Source of the DNA: Zeimonas sp046347945
GTDB lineage: Bacteria > Pseudomonadota > Gammaproteobacteria > Burkholderiales > Burkholderiaceae_E
Assembly (NCBI GenBank): GCA_046347945.1
Contig: JAXMFB010000018.1
Coordinates: forward strand, 1-64,000
DNA: 64,000 bases
Direction of reading: 5' to 3'
In this document: in pieces, positions 53,601-62,647 of the stretch
Layout of the letters: the number at the start of each line of letters is the position of its first letter
Numbering within the stretch: the stretch's first letter is position 1
Translations under genes and position numbers: made by a program
The notes under the pieces: model-generated
The model's database searches: none
Seen by the model: only the letters and a program-made list of their open reading frames with translations
Told to the model about the DNA's origin: nothing

Positions 53601-55481
53601 ATGACCCCCGACGATCCCGCCTCGATCGATCGCGACGCGCTCGCGATCCTCCATCGCGTCTTCGGCTATCCGTCGTTCCGCGGCCCGCAGCGCGAGATCG
53701 TCGCGCACGTCGCCGGCGGCGGCGACGCGCTGGTGCTGATGCCCACCGGCGGCGGCAAGTCGCTGTGCTACCAGATCCCGGCGCTGCTCCGCGAAGGCGT
53801 GGGCGTGGTGATTTCGCCGCTGATCGCGCTGATGCAGGACCAGGTCGAGGCACTGCGCGAACTCGGCGTGCGCGCCGCCTTCCTCAACTCGTCGCTCGGC
53901 GCGCGCGAGGCCGCGGCAGTCGAGCGCGCCGTCGCGGCTGGCGAGATCGACCTGCTCTACGTGGCGCCCGAACGCCTGCTCGCGCCGCGCTGCCTGGAGC
54001 TGCTCGACCACGCGAAGCTCGCGCTGTTCGCGATCGACGAGGCGCATTGCGTCTCGCAGTGGGGCCACGACTTCCGCCCCGAGTACCTGCAGCTCGCCGT
54101 GCTGCACGAGCGATGGCCTCGGGTGCCGCGCGTCGCGCTCACCGCCACCGCCGACGCGCTGACGCGCCGCGAGATCGTCGCGAAGCTCGCACTGCAGTCG
54201 GCGCGCGAGTTCGTCTCCAGCTTCGACCGGCCCAACATCCGCTACCGGATCGTCGAGAAGATCGACCCGAAGCGCCAGCTGCTTGACTTCGTCGCCGGCG
54301 CACACGCCGGCGACGCCGGCATCGTCTATTGCGCGTCGCGCAAGAAGGTCGACGAGATCGCGCAGTGGCTGACGGCGCAGGGGGTCGCCGCGCTCCCGTA
54401 CCACGCCGGGCTGGACAATGCGACGCGCAGCGCGCACCAGGCGCGATTCCTGCGCGAGGACGGACTGGTGATGGTGGCCACGATCGCGTTCGGCATGGGC
54501 ATCGACAAGCCCGACGTGCGCTTCGTCGCGCACCTCGACATGCCGAAGAGCGTCGAAGGCTACTACCAGGAAACCGGTCGCGCCGGGCGCGACGGCGCGC
54601 CGGCCGAGGCGTGGATGGCCTACGGCCTCGCCGACGTCGTCCAGCAGCGGCGCCTGATCGAACAGTCGGAGGCCGACGACGCCTACAAGCGCGTCTCGAG
54701 CGCCAAACTCGACGCGATGCTCGGGCTGGCCGAGACGATCGACTGCCGGCGCGTGCGCCTGCTCGCCTACTTCGGTGAGGGCAGCCAGCCGTGCGACAAC
54801 TGCGACAACTGCCTCGAGCCGCCCGAGCCCTGGGACGCGACCGAGCCGGCCCGCAAGCTGCTGTCGTGCATCTTCCGGATTCGCCAGGCCAGCGGCTTCG
54901 GCTTCGGCGCGCAGCACGTCATCGCGGTGCTGCGCGGCCACGCGAGCGACCGCGTACGCCAGCACGGCCACGACGCGCTCAGCACCTTCGGCATCGGCGC
55001 CGACCTCTCGGAAACCGAATGGCGCGCCGTGCTGCGCCAGTTGATCGCGCAGCAACTGGTGGCGGTCGATCACGCCCGCCACCAGGTGCTCGTGCTCACC
55101 GATTCGAGCCGCGAACTGCTGCGCGGCGAGCGCACGCTGCGGCTGCGCCGCCCGAAGGCGGAAGCGGTCCGTCGGCCGGGCCGCGCTGCGCGCCGCGTAC
55201 GAAGTGGGCCGGTGCCCGCGGATGCGCCGCCCCCCGGCGGCGATGCGGCCGATCCCGCGGCCGACGCGCTGTTCGAGCGCCTCAGGGAATGGCGCCGCGT
55301 CACGGCGACGACGCGCGGCGTGCCGCCCTACGTGATCTTCCACGATGCGACGCTGCGCGGGATCGCACAGCGCCGGCCGGCCTCGCTCGAGGAACTCGCC
55401 GCGGTCAGCGGCGTTGGCGAGAAGAAGCTCGACGCCTACGGTGCCGAGCTCATCGACCTGATCGGCTCGGCCGGCCCCTGA
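53601..55481 (+). CDS. recQ: ATP-dependent DNA helicase RecQ
   Basis: 626 residues. 3'-5' helicase in recombination and repair. Walker A is MPTGGGKSLCYQ near residue 48-59, the DEAH box FAIDEAHCVSQWGHDFRPEY near 143-162, motif VI QETGRAGRDGAPAE near 322-335, the zinc-binding cysteines CDNCDNC near 398-404, and a C-terminal HRDC domain (PYVIFHDATLRGIAQRRP...VSGVGEKKLDAYG). Slightly longer than the E. coli protein. Its 3' end overlaps the converging rhlE by 32 bp. Confidence 0.95.
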   Translation: MTPDDPASIDRDALAILHRVFGYPSFRGPQREIVAHVAGGGDALVLMPTGGGKSLCYQIPALLREGVGVVISPLIALMQDQVEALRELGVRAAFLNSSLGAREAAAVERAVAAGEIDLLYVAPERLLAPRCLELLDHAKLALFAIDEAHCVSQWGHDFRPEYLQLAVLHERWPRVPRVALTATADALTRREIVAKLALQSAREFVSSFDRPNIRYRIVEKIDPKRQLLDFVAGAHAGDAGIVYCASRKKVDEIAQWLTAQGVAALPYHAGLDNATRSAHQARFLREDGLVMVATIAFGMGIDKPDVRFVAHLDMPKSVEGYYQETGRAGRDGAPAEAWMAYGLADVVQQRRLIEQSEADDAYKRVSSAKLDAMLGLAETIDCRRVRLLAYFGEGSQPCDNCDNCLEPPEPWDATEPARKLLSCIFRIRQASGFGFGAQHVIAVLRGHASDRVRQHGHDALSTFGIGADLSETEWRAVLRQLIAQQLVAVDHARHQVLVLTDSSRELLRGERTLRLRRPKAEAVRRPGRAARRVRSGPVPADAPPPGGDAADPAADALFERLREWRRVTATTRGVPPYVIFHDATLRGIAQRRPASLEELAAVSGVGEKKLDAYGAELIDLIGSAGP

Positions 55482-56942
55482 AGCCGCCGACGCCGGTCGG
55501 CAACGCCGGCGCCGCGGGCGCCGGTGCCGGGATGGCAGTCCCGGCGCGCGCGGGCTGCGCCGGTGTCTGGACCCGCGCGGCGCCTGGGCGGACCCGCGCG
55601 GCGCCTGCGGCGCCGAAGCGCCGCGAGGCGGCTGCGTACCCTGGGCTGCGCCCTGGCCTCGCGACGTTCCGTGAGCACCCTGGCCACGCGGGCCACCCTG
55701 CCTGGGGCCCGTGCCGCGCGACGCGTCCGCGCGCATCGGCCGGCGCGACTGCCGCGGCGGCCGGTCGTCGACGTCCGGCTCGTTGCGCGCATTCGGGTCG
55801 AGCTCGAAGCCGGCGATCGTCTCGCGCGGGATCTCGCGCCGGATCAGCCGCTCGATATCGCGCAGCAGCCCGCTCTCGTCGGGGGAGACCAGCGACACGG
55901 CCTCGCCTTCGGCCCCGGCGCGGCCGGTGCGGCCGATGCGATGCACGTAGTCTTCCGGCACGTTGGGCAGGTCGAAGTTCACGACGTGCGGCAGCTCGAC
56001 GATGTCCAGGCCGCGCGCGGCGATGTCGGTCGCCACCAGCACCTGCAGGCTGCCGGACTTGAATTCGGACAATGCGCGCGTGCGCGCGTTCTGGCTCTTG
56101 TTGCCGTGGATCGCCAGCGACGGAATGCCGTCCTTCGCCAGCTGCTCGGCCAGCCGGTTCGCGCCGTGCTTGGTGCGCGTGAACACCAGCACCTGGAACC
56201 AGTTGTGCTCGCGCACCAGGTGCGACAGCAACTCGCGCTTGCGCGCCTTGTCGACCGGCAGCACGCGCTGGCGAACCGTGTCGGCCGTCGCGTTGCGGCG
56301 CGCGACCTCGATCAGCGCCGGCTTGTTCAGCAGGCCGTCGGCCAGTGCCTTGATCTCGTCGGAGAAGGTGGCCGAGAACAGCAGGTTCTGGCGCTGCGAC
56401 GGCAGCAGCTTCAGCACGCGACGAATGTCGTGGATGAAGCCCATGTCGAGCATTCGATCGGCCTCGTCGAGCACCAGCACCTCGACGCCCGACAGGTCGA
56501 CCGTTCGCTGGCCGGCGTGGTCGAGCAGGCGGCCCGGGGTCGCGACCAGGATGTCGACGCCGCGACGCAGCCGGTCGATCTGCGGGTTGATGTTCACGCC
56601 GCCGAACACGACCGTCGACGAGATCTTCAGGTGCTTCGAGTAGGCGACGACGCTCTCCTCGACCTGCGCCGCGAGTTCGCGCGTCGGCGTGAGGATCAGC
56701 ACGCGAATCGGGCGCGCGCCTGCTGCGGACGGCTTGCGCGCCGGCGTCGTCGACAGGCGCTGCAGGATCGGCAGCACGAAGCCGGCGGTCTTGCCGGTGC
56801 CGGTTTGCGCGCCGGCGAGCAGGTCGCCGCCCGACAGCACGGCCGGAATGGCTTTCGCCTGGATCGGGGTGGGGGAATCGTAGCCGCGTTCGGTCACGGC
56901 ACGGACGAGGGCTTCGGACAAGCCCAGGGAAGCAAAAGACAT
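55450..56942 (-). CDS. rhlE: DEAD-box RNA helicase RhlE-like, tail probably frameshifted
   Basis: Core of about 400 residues: Q motif YDSPTPIQAKAIP, AQTGTGKTAGF near residue 43-53, PTRELAAQVEE, DEADRMLDMGF near 153-163, SATF, TRTKHGANRLAEQL and HRIGRTGRAG near 343. The tail is Gly/Arg/Ser/Pro-rich as in RhlE. The main frame does not stop at the tail but runs on antisense to recQ. A shift within the direct repeat GCGCCGCGCGGGTCC near 55575-55610 puts the tail in the frame ending GGFRGRPSRSGR at 55450, which is the likely true end. Start ATG 56942. Roles in RNA remodelling and ribosome assembly are typical. Confidence 0.85.
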
Positions 56943-57203
56943 GAGACTCCAGCGACATCGGCCTCGGTCACCGCAACGCGCTCGGGCGCTGCCGGTTGCG
57001 ACGCCAGTCGCGGGCAGACGAAACAGGGTTGGGACCTTCTGGAACGGCAGGTGCCGTGAAGACGCGGCGAAGAGACTGGCTGTCGACGCCGCTGCGCGGC
57101 ACCGGTTCGATGCCGCACCGCAACATGATAACCGAAAGCGCGGTCGCGCGCAGGCTCGACGCCGGCAGCGGCGCGGTCGGCCCGACCGGCGGCGGGAATC
57201 GAC

Positions 57204-57389
57204 TCAGCCGTGTCCCGAAAGTTGCCGGATCAGCGCGAAGGTCACCAGCGCCATGCCGAGCAGCAGCGCGAAGAACACCAGCGAGCGCTGCTCGAAGCGT
57301 CGCCCCGCCCTGCGCTCGAGCGCATCGAGCAGCCGATCGGCCGCCAGGTAGAGCACGGCCGCCGTGATGACGAAGTAGACGAGGTCCAT
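57204..57389 (-). CDS. small two-helix membrane protein
   Basis: 61 residues. Two hydrophobic segments (LVYFVITAAVLYLAADRLL and SLVFFALLLGMALVTFALI) separated by a basic loop (ERRAGRRFEQR). I do not recognise a family. ATG 57389 begins at the first helix; the open frame extends to 57458 through the terminator, which argues for the shorter start. It lies 28 bp downstream of a minus-strand terminator and 262 bp from rhlE, so would need its own promoter. Confidence 0.55.
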   Translation of the reverse strand: MDLVYFVITAAVLYLAADRLLDALERRAGRRFEQRSLVFFALLLGMALVTFALIRQLSGHG

Positions 57390-57417
57390 GCCGGGAACCC
57401 TACGCGATCGACGGACG

Positions 57418-57445
57418 AAAAAAAACCCGGGCATCGCTGCCCGGG
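57418..57445 (-). terminator. rho-independent terminator after slmA
   Basis: Read on the minus strand: a perfect stem CCCGGGCA-GCGA-TGCCCGGG followed by eight T residues. It ends the HAD-slmA transcript (slmA stop at 57560). Confidence 0.9.
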
Positions 57446-57559
57446 TGGAATCCACCAAAGGAGGAGGTGGAGGAGACAGGCAACACTGTAGCAGGAATCA
57501 TGTTGCGACGCAACACGACGGTCCGCCGCAACCGCCTGCCCACTCCGCGATGTGCCGGA

Positions 57560-58168
57560 TCAGGCAATCAGGAACGGCGCCTGCTGGTCGAACAGCTCGC
57601 CCGGCGAGCGGCGGAACCCGCTCTTGGCGAAACGCAGCCAGCGCCCGAGCACGTAGGCGAGCACGATGCCGGCGCGCGCCGCGGCGTCGGTCTCCTGGGG
57701 CAGGCGCCCCTGCGCGACCGTCACGCGGAAGGCCTGCTTCAGCGAGGCCTCGATGCGGTCGATCAACTGGTTGATGCGGTCCTGCAGGCGGTCGTCTTCG
57801 GTGACCAGCGCGTCGCCGATCAGCACTCGGGTCATGCCGGGGTTCTTCTCGGCGAACGACAGCAGCATCGCGACGATGTCACGCAACTGGCGCAGTCCGT
57901 CTTCCTGCTGCGTGGTGATCTGGTTGATCAGGCCGAAGATCGTCGATTCGATGAACTCGATCAGGCCTTCGAACATCTGCGCCTTGCTCGCGAAGTGACG
58001 ATACAGCGCCGCTTCCGAGACCTGCAGCCGGCCCGCGAGCGCTGCCGTGGTGACGCGATCGCCGCCGGGCTCCTGAAGCATCGCGGCGAGCGTCTGGAGG
58101 ATCTGCAGTCGTCGTTCGCCGGGTTTCGGTCGAGCGGGCTTCGGCGCGGGCGTCGTCTGATCGTTCAT
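57560..58168 (-). CDS. slmA: nucleoid occlusion factor SlmA (TetR family)
   Basis: 202 residues. DNA-bound inhibitor of FtsZ ring assembly over the nucleoid. After a Pro/Lys-rich N-terminus it has RRLQILQTLAAMLQEP, the helix-turn-helix VTTAALAGRLQVSEAALYRHFASKAQMFEGLIEFIE near residue 39-74 and the C-terminal dimer region ending LGRWLRFAKSGFRRSPGELFDQQ. Overlaps the upstream HAD gene by four bases, and both share the strand with argB upstream. Confidence 0.92.
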   Translation of the reverse strand: MNDQTTPAPKPARPKPGERRLQILQTLAAMLQEPGGDRVTTAALAGRLQVSEAALYRHFASKAQMFEGLIEFIESTIFGLINQITTQQEDGLRQLRDIVAMLLSFAEKNPGMTRVLIGDALVTEDDRLQDRINQLIDRIEASLKQAFRVTVAQGRLPQETDAAARAGIVLAYVLGRWLRFAKSGFRRSPGELFDQQAPFLIA

Positions 58169-58863
58169 CTCGTTATCGTCGCGGATCGAAGGGCCTTGCG
58201 CGGCAGGTGCGCGACCGATTGTACTTGAACGTCCACGCGCCGAGCCGGTCCGGCGCGCGTACGGCGCGATGGATGGTGCGAACGGTGGCTGATGCCGGTC
58301 ACGAGCACCGTTCGCAGTCCGACGTGGCGGGCGCCGGCGAGGTTGGCCACCGAATCTTCGACGAGAACGCAGCGCGCCGCCGGCACGCGCAGGCTCGCGA
58401 CGAGCCTGCGCAGCATCGGCCTGGACGGTTTCGGTTGCAGGCGCCCCGCGAACGACATCGCCTCGATCGAGACGATCGACTCGATGTGCGCCCAGATGCC
58501 CAGCGCGCGCACGACCTGCGATGCATAGTGCAGCGGCGCGTTCGTCACCACGATGCGCCGCCCGGGCAGCCTGCGCAATGCGTGCGCGAGGCGCATGTCG
58601 CGCTTGACGATCAGGGGGATGTCCGGAAACGGGTGCGTCTCGCGCAGGAAGTGGTGCGGATCGGTGCCGTGGTGCCGGATCATCCCGAGCAGCGTCGCGC
58701 CGTACCGACGCCAGTACTGCATCCGCAGCGCGTTCGCTTCCTCGTGCCCGAGCGCGAGCTCGCGCGCGAGGTACTCGGTCATCGCGCGATTGATGCGCGG
58801 GAACACGACCGGCATCGCGTCGTGCAGCGTGTTGTCGAGGTCGAGCAGCCAGACGCGCGTCAT
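58165..58863 (-). CDS. HAD-family pyrimidine 5'-nucleotidase-like phosphatase
   Basis: 232 residues. HAD motif I WLLDLDNTLHDA at residues 5-16, motif II VVTNAPLHYA near 105-114, and motifs III/IV KPSRPMLRRL and CVLVEDSVANLAGAR near 152-180. The length and cap region match the SDT1-like pyrimidine 5'-nucleotidase group, which dephosphorylates nucleotides or phosphorylated metabolites. Typically found between argB and slmA in betaproteobacteria. Stop overlaps the slmA ATG. Confidence 0.88.
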   Translation of the reverse strand: MTRVWLLDLDNTLHDAMPVVFPRINRAMTEYLARELALGHEEANALRMQYWRRYGATLLGMIRHHGTDPHHFLRETHPFPDIPLIVKRDMRLAHALRRLPGRRIVVTNAPLHYASQVVRALGIWAHIESIVSIEAMSFAGRLQPKPSRPMLRRLVASLRVPAARCVLVEDSVANLAGARHVGLRTVLVTGISHRSHHPSRRTRAGPARRVDVQVQSVAHLPRKALRSATITR

Positions 58864-59124
58864 GGGGTCACGGCCCGATGCGTCCCGGCGCCCGCCCTCG
58901 GCGCACGCGCGCCGCCGCGTCTGCGCGGCGCGGTGCTGCGGCCCCGCTTCGCGGGGCTTCCCTCGCCGACCTCGCAAATCGGCACCCGCGTCGTACGCGC
59001 TTCGCGCGGACGAGCGGGTCCCGCCGATTTGCTTTCGGTCGCTCTCGGCTTGCACAGCGCCGCGCGGACGCGGCAGGCGCGCGTGCGCCGAGGCGGGCGC
59101 CGGGACGCATCGGGCCGTGACCCC
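58864..59124. repeat. long imperfect inverted repeat with nested hairpins
   Basis: The first 24 bases (58864-58887, beginning GGGGTCACGGCCCG) are an exact reverse complement of 59101-59124, and pairing continues with few mismatches over about 70 bases per arm. Inside are a hairpin GCCCCGC-TTC-GCGGGGC near 58941-58957 and a second palindrome GCAAATCGGC...GCCGATTTGC near 58974-59032. No protein is supported. It fills the gap between argB and the HAD gene, which lie on the same strand. Confidence 0.75.
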
Positions 59125-59165
59125 GCTGACGCCTGCGGCCTCTCGGCTCTTTCCGGGAAGTGAAG

Positions 59166-60101
59166 TCAGCGGCTGCGGATCATCGTGCCGACACCGTGGT
59201 CGGTCATGATCTCCAGCAGCAGGCAATGGTCGACGCGGCCGTCGACGATATGCACCGAGTTCACGCCTGCCTTCGCCGCATCGAGCGCCGACGAGATCTT
59301 CGGCAGCATCCCGCCCGAAATCGTACCGTCGGCGAACAGGTCGTCGATCTGGCGCGCGCTCAGGCCGGTGAGCAGCTTGCCGCTCTTGTCGAGCACGCCC
59401 GGCGTGTTGGTGAGCAGCACCAGCTTCTCGGCCTTGAGCACTTCGGCGACCTTGCCGGCGACGACGTCGGCGTTGATGTTGTAGGTCTCGCCCTCTTCGC
59501 CGGAGCCGATCGGGGCGATCACCGGGATGAAGCCGTTCGCTGTGAGCGTCTGGATGATGCCGGGGTCGATTCTCTCGATCTCGCCGACCTGCCCGATGTC
59601 GATCTCCTCGTCGGGCCTGTCCTTCGACGCGATCTTCATGCGCCGCGCGCGGATCAGCCCGCCGTCCTGCCCGGTGAGCCCCACCGCGCGGCCGCCGGCG
59701 TGGTTGATCAGCTCGACGATCTCCTTGTTGACCTGGCCGGCGAGCACCATCTCGACGATGTCCATCGTCTCGGCGTCGGTCACGCGCATCCCCTGGACGA
59801 ACTCGCCCTTCTTGCCGACGCGCGCCAGCAGCTGCTCGATCTGAGGCCCGCCGCCGTGCACCACCACCGGATTGAGGCCGACCAGCTTGAGCAGCACCAC
59901 GTCGCGCGCGAAACTCTGCTTGAGCTTCTCGTCGGTCATGGCGTTGCCGCCGTACTTCACGACGACGATCTTCCCGTGGAAGCGGCGGATGTACGGCATC
60001 GCCTCCGCGAGGATCGCCGCCTTCAGCGACGGAGGCACCGCCTGGGGCGGCGCCGCGGAGGGTTGCGACGCGGAACCGGCGGGCTGCTGCTCGGCGCTCA
60101 T
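59166..60101 (-). CDS. argB: acetylglutamate kinase
   Basis: 311 residues. Phosphorylates N-acetylglutamate in arginine synthesis. An Ala/Pro/Gln-rich leader of about 25 residues precedes the conserved core: GKIVVVKYGGNAMTDEKLKQSFARDVVLLKLVGLNPVVVHGGGPQI near residue 43-88, GLTGQDGGLIRARR near 143-156, YNINADVVAGKVAEVLKAEKL near 210-230 and NTPGVLDKSGKL near 234-245. The N-terminal helix (LKAAILAEAMPYIRRF) is of the type used for arginine feedback. Upstream of the HAD-slmA pair. Confidence 0.96.
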   Translation of the reverse strand: MSAEQQPAGSASQPSAAPPQAVPPSLKAAILAEAMPYIRRFHGKIVVVKYGGNAMTDEKLKQSFARDVVLLKLVGLNPVVVHGGGPQIEQLLARVGKKGEFVQGMRVTDAETMDIVEMVLAGQVNKEIVELINHAGGRAVGLTGQDGGLIRARRMKIASKDRPDEEIDIGQVGEIERIDPGIIQTLTANGFIPVIAPIGSGEEGETYNINADVVAGKVAEVLKAEKLVLLTNTPGVLDKSGKLLTGLSARQIDDLFADGTISGGMLPKISSALDAAKAGVNSVHIVDGRVDHCLLLEIMTDHGVGTMIRSR

Positions 60102-60281
60102 GCTGCTCCTCGAGCGGATGGGTGGGATCGGCGAGGCATTCTAACCGAGGCCCGCACGCGGGCCTCGCGGCGCGGCGCTGCTTTACCGCGGCCTGACTTC
60201 GTGCTGTGATCGGTCGATCCGACCGGAGATCGACGATGCACCAATGGCCGTTCATGCCCTGCCGCGACGCGCACGCACGCC

Positions 60282-60500
60282 GTGGCTGACGCCGACGCGC
60301 CGCCCACCCAGAGGTGCCCGCGCTGCGGCGCCTCGTTCGCCTGCGGGATCGCCAGTGAGCGCTGCTGGTGCGCGCAACTGCCGCCGCTGCCGGCGCTGCC
60401 GGTGCACGCGCAGCCTTCGTGCCTGTGCCCGGCATGCCTGCGCGAGCTGACGCTTCGCGAGCGGCCCGCCGACCGCGAGCAGGACGGGCCGCGCCGATGA
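60282..60500 (+). CDS. cysteine-rich CWC-domain protein
   Basis: 72 residues. The pattern CPRCGASFACG...RCWCAQLPPLP...CLCPACLREL matches the cysteine-rich CWC family, probably a zinc- or other metal-binding protein of unknown function. GTG 60282 is the likely start. Its stop overlaps the LysR start (ATGA), which is unexpected for an unrelated regulator and may indicate coupling. Confidence 0.75.
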   Translation: MADADAPPTQRCPRCGASFACGIASERCWCAQLPPLPALPVHAQPSCLCPACLRELTLRERPADREQDGPRR

Positions 60501-61453
60501 ACCTCAAGCAGCTCGAGTACTTCGTCCATGTCGCCGAGCTGGGCAGCTTCAGCAAGGCGGCGCTGGTGCTCGACGTGGCCCAGCCGGCGCTCAGCCGGCA
60601 GGTGCGCGCGCTCGAGACCGACCTGCGCGAGACGCTGCTGCTGCGAAACGGCCGCGGCGTGCGGCTGACCGAAGCGGGCAGGCGGCTGTTCGAGCACAGC
60701 GTCGGCATCCTGCAGATGGTCTCGCACGCACGCGAGGACATGGGCGCGAGCCGCGACGAGCCGGTCGGGCGCATCGTGGTTGGGTTGCCCCCGAGCATGG
60801 GACGACAGCTCACGCTTCCGCTGATCGACGCGTTCCGCCAGCAGCTGCCTCGCGCGCGGCTGGCGATCGTCGAAGGACTGTCTGCGCACATCACCGAATG
60901 GATCGTCACCGGGCGCGTCGATCTCGGGCTCGTGCACAACCCCGAGGCCGCCCCTGCGCTCGAGATCACCCCGATCCTCGACGAAGCGCTGTGCCTGGTG
61001 CAGCCCGCCGCCGGACGGCGTGGGCGTGGGCGCGGGCGCGGGCGCGGCCGCAGCGTGCGCGCCCCGCTGCCGCTGCGCGAATTGCCGGGCTTTCCGCTGA
61101 TCGTGCCGGATCGCACGCACGCGATCCGCAGGCTGCTGGAAACGCAGGCCATGCTGGCCGGACTCGAGCTCGACATCGCCTGGGAAGTCGCGAGCGTGCC
61201 CTCGATCGTCGACCTGGTCTGCGCCGGATACGGATACGCGGTGCTGTCGGCGGGCGCGGTCGCGGCGTCCGGACGCTCGGGCGAGCTCACCGTGCGACCG
61301 TTGGTCGAGCCCCAGCTGAGCAGCGTGCTGTGCCTGGCGACCTCGGCGCACAAGCGGCCGACGCCGCTGGCGCGCCACGCGTCGCGGCTGCTGCGCGAAC
61401 TGGTCGAGGCGCTGCCGATGCCACGGATGTCCATGCCGATACGGCATAGCTGA
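60497..61453 (+). CDS. LysR-family regulator of the oxalomesaconate genes
   Basis: 318 residues. Winged helix-turn-helix MNLKQLEYFVHVAELGSFSKAALVLDVAQPALSRQVRALETDL at residues 1-43, then a periplasmic-binding-like effector domain (GRIVVGLPPSMGRQLTLPLIDAF near 92-114). A run of Arg-Gly repeats (GRGRGRGRGR near residue 175-184, encoded by a GGGCGT/GGGCGC repeat at 61020-61055) interrupts the effector domain. It is encoded just upstream and in the same direction as the catabolic genes, so it is probably their regulator. Confidence 0.85.
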   Translation: MNLKQLEYFVHVAELGSFSKAALVLDVAQPALSRQVRALETDLRETLLLRNGRGVRLTEAGRRLFEHSVGILQMVSHAREDMGASRDEPVGRIVVGLPPSMGRQLTLPLIDAFRQQLPRARLAIVEGLSAHITEWIVTGRVDLGLVHNPEAAPALEITPILDEALCLVQPAAGRRGRGRGRGRGRSVRAPLPLRELPGFPLIVPDRTHAIRRLLETQAMLAGLELDIAWEVASVPSIVDLVCAGYGYAVLSAGAVAASGRSGELTVRPLVEPQLSSVLCLATSAHKRPTPLARHASRLLRELVEALPMPRMSMPIRHS

Positions 61454-61528
61454 TATCGACCGGCCTTGCTGAAACCGGCAGGTCCGCATGCGAGAATCGC
61501 GGATCCCGACCGGTTCCAGAGCCGATCC

Positions 61529-62647
61529 ATGCAGACCGCCATTCCCTGCCTGTTCATGCGCGGCGGCACGTCGCGCGGCCCGTTCTTCGACGAGGCCCAC
61601 CTGCCCGCCGACATCCCGACGCGCGACCGCGTGCTGCTCGCCGTCATGGGCTCGCCCGACCGCCGGCAGATCGACGGCCTGGGCGGCGCGCATCCCCTCA
61701 CCAGCAAGGTGGGAATCGTCCGGCGCAGCAAGGTCGCCGGCGTCGACCTCGACTTCCTGTTCGCGCAGCTGCAGCCCGACCGCGACACCGTCGACACGAC
61801 GCCGAACTGCGGCAACATGCTCGCGGCCGTGGTGCCGTTCGCGCTCGAGACCGGCCTGGCCGCCGCGCAGGGCGACACGACCACGCTGCGCGTGCTCACG
61901 CTGAACACCGACATGCAGTGCGACATCACCGTGCGTACGCCGATGACGCCGGCCGGCCGGCGCGTGGAGTACTCCGGCGACGCGCGCATCGACGGGGTGC
62001 CCGGCACTTCGTCGCCGATCACGATCAACTTCCTCGACACCGCCGGCTCGGTCTGTTCGGGGCTGCTGCCCACCGGCCGCGTCGTCGACGGGATCGACGT
62101 CCCCGGCGTCGGGCCGATCCGGGCCACCTGCATCGACAACGGCATGCCGATGGTGCTCTTTCGCGCCGCCGACGTGGGGCGCACCGGCTACGAGTCGGTC
62201 GCCGACCTCAACGCCGACACCGAGCTGAAGGCGCGCGTCGAGGCGCTGCGGCTGGCCGCGGGCCACCTGATGGGCCTCGGCGACGTGACGACGAAGACCT
62301 ATCCGAAGATGTGCCTCGTGGCGCCGCCGCGCGCCGGCGGCAGCCTGTCGACGCGCTGCTTCATCCCGCACGTGTGCCACGACGCGATCGGCGTGCTCGC
62401 GGCCGTCACCGTGGGCACCGCCTGCGTGCTCGACGGCTCGATCACGCAGGGCATCGCGAACGTTCCCGCGGGCACGGTGAAGACGGTCTCGGTCGAACAC
62501 CCCACCGGCGAGTTCAGCGTCGAACTCGAGGTCGACCCCGCCAACCCGCAGAACGTCGTGCGCGCCGCGCTGCTGCGCACCGCGCGGCTGATCATGCGCG
62601 GCGAGGTCATGATTCCCGGTTCGGTCTGGAAAGGACAACAACGATGA
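61529..62647 (+). CDS. galD: 4-oxalomesaconate tautomerase (GalD/PrpF family)
   Basis: 372 residues. Interconverts keto and enol forms of 4-oxalomesaconate in gallate and protocatechuate meta-cleavage. PrpF-like motifs are CLFMRGGTSRGPFF near residue 7-20, DGLGGAHPLTSKVGIV near 49-64, TTPNCGNMLAAVVPFA near 90-105 with the catalytic cysteine, and the second-domain GMPMVLFRAADVG near 205-217. The aconitate isomerase PrpF is the alternative, but the following ligJ and ligK genes favour GalD. Overlaps ligJ by four bases (ATGA). Confidence 0.88.
   Translation: MQTAIPCLFMRGGTSRGPFFDEAHLPADIPTRDRVLLAVMGSPDRRQIDGLGGAHPLTSKVGIVRRSKVAGVDLDFLFAQLQPDRDTVDTTPNCGNMLAAVVPFALETGLAAAQGDTTTLRVLTLNTDMQCDITVRTPMTPAGRRVEYSGDARIDGVPGTSSPITINFLDTAGSVCSGLLPTGRVVDGIDVPGVGPIRATCIDNGMPMVLFRAADVGRTGYESVADLNADTELKARVEALRLAAGHLMGLGDVTTKTYPKMCLVAPPRAGGSLSTRCFIPHVCHDAIGVLAAVTVGTACVLDGSITQGIANVPAGTVKTVSVEHPTGEFSVELEVDPANPQNVVRAALLRTARLIMRGEVMIPGSVWKGQQR

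Noticed and set aside
58165..62184. 1339-codon minus-strand open frame
   Set aside because: It joins the HAD phosphatase to antisense frames of argB, LysR and galD; no domain continuity supports a giant protein.
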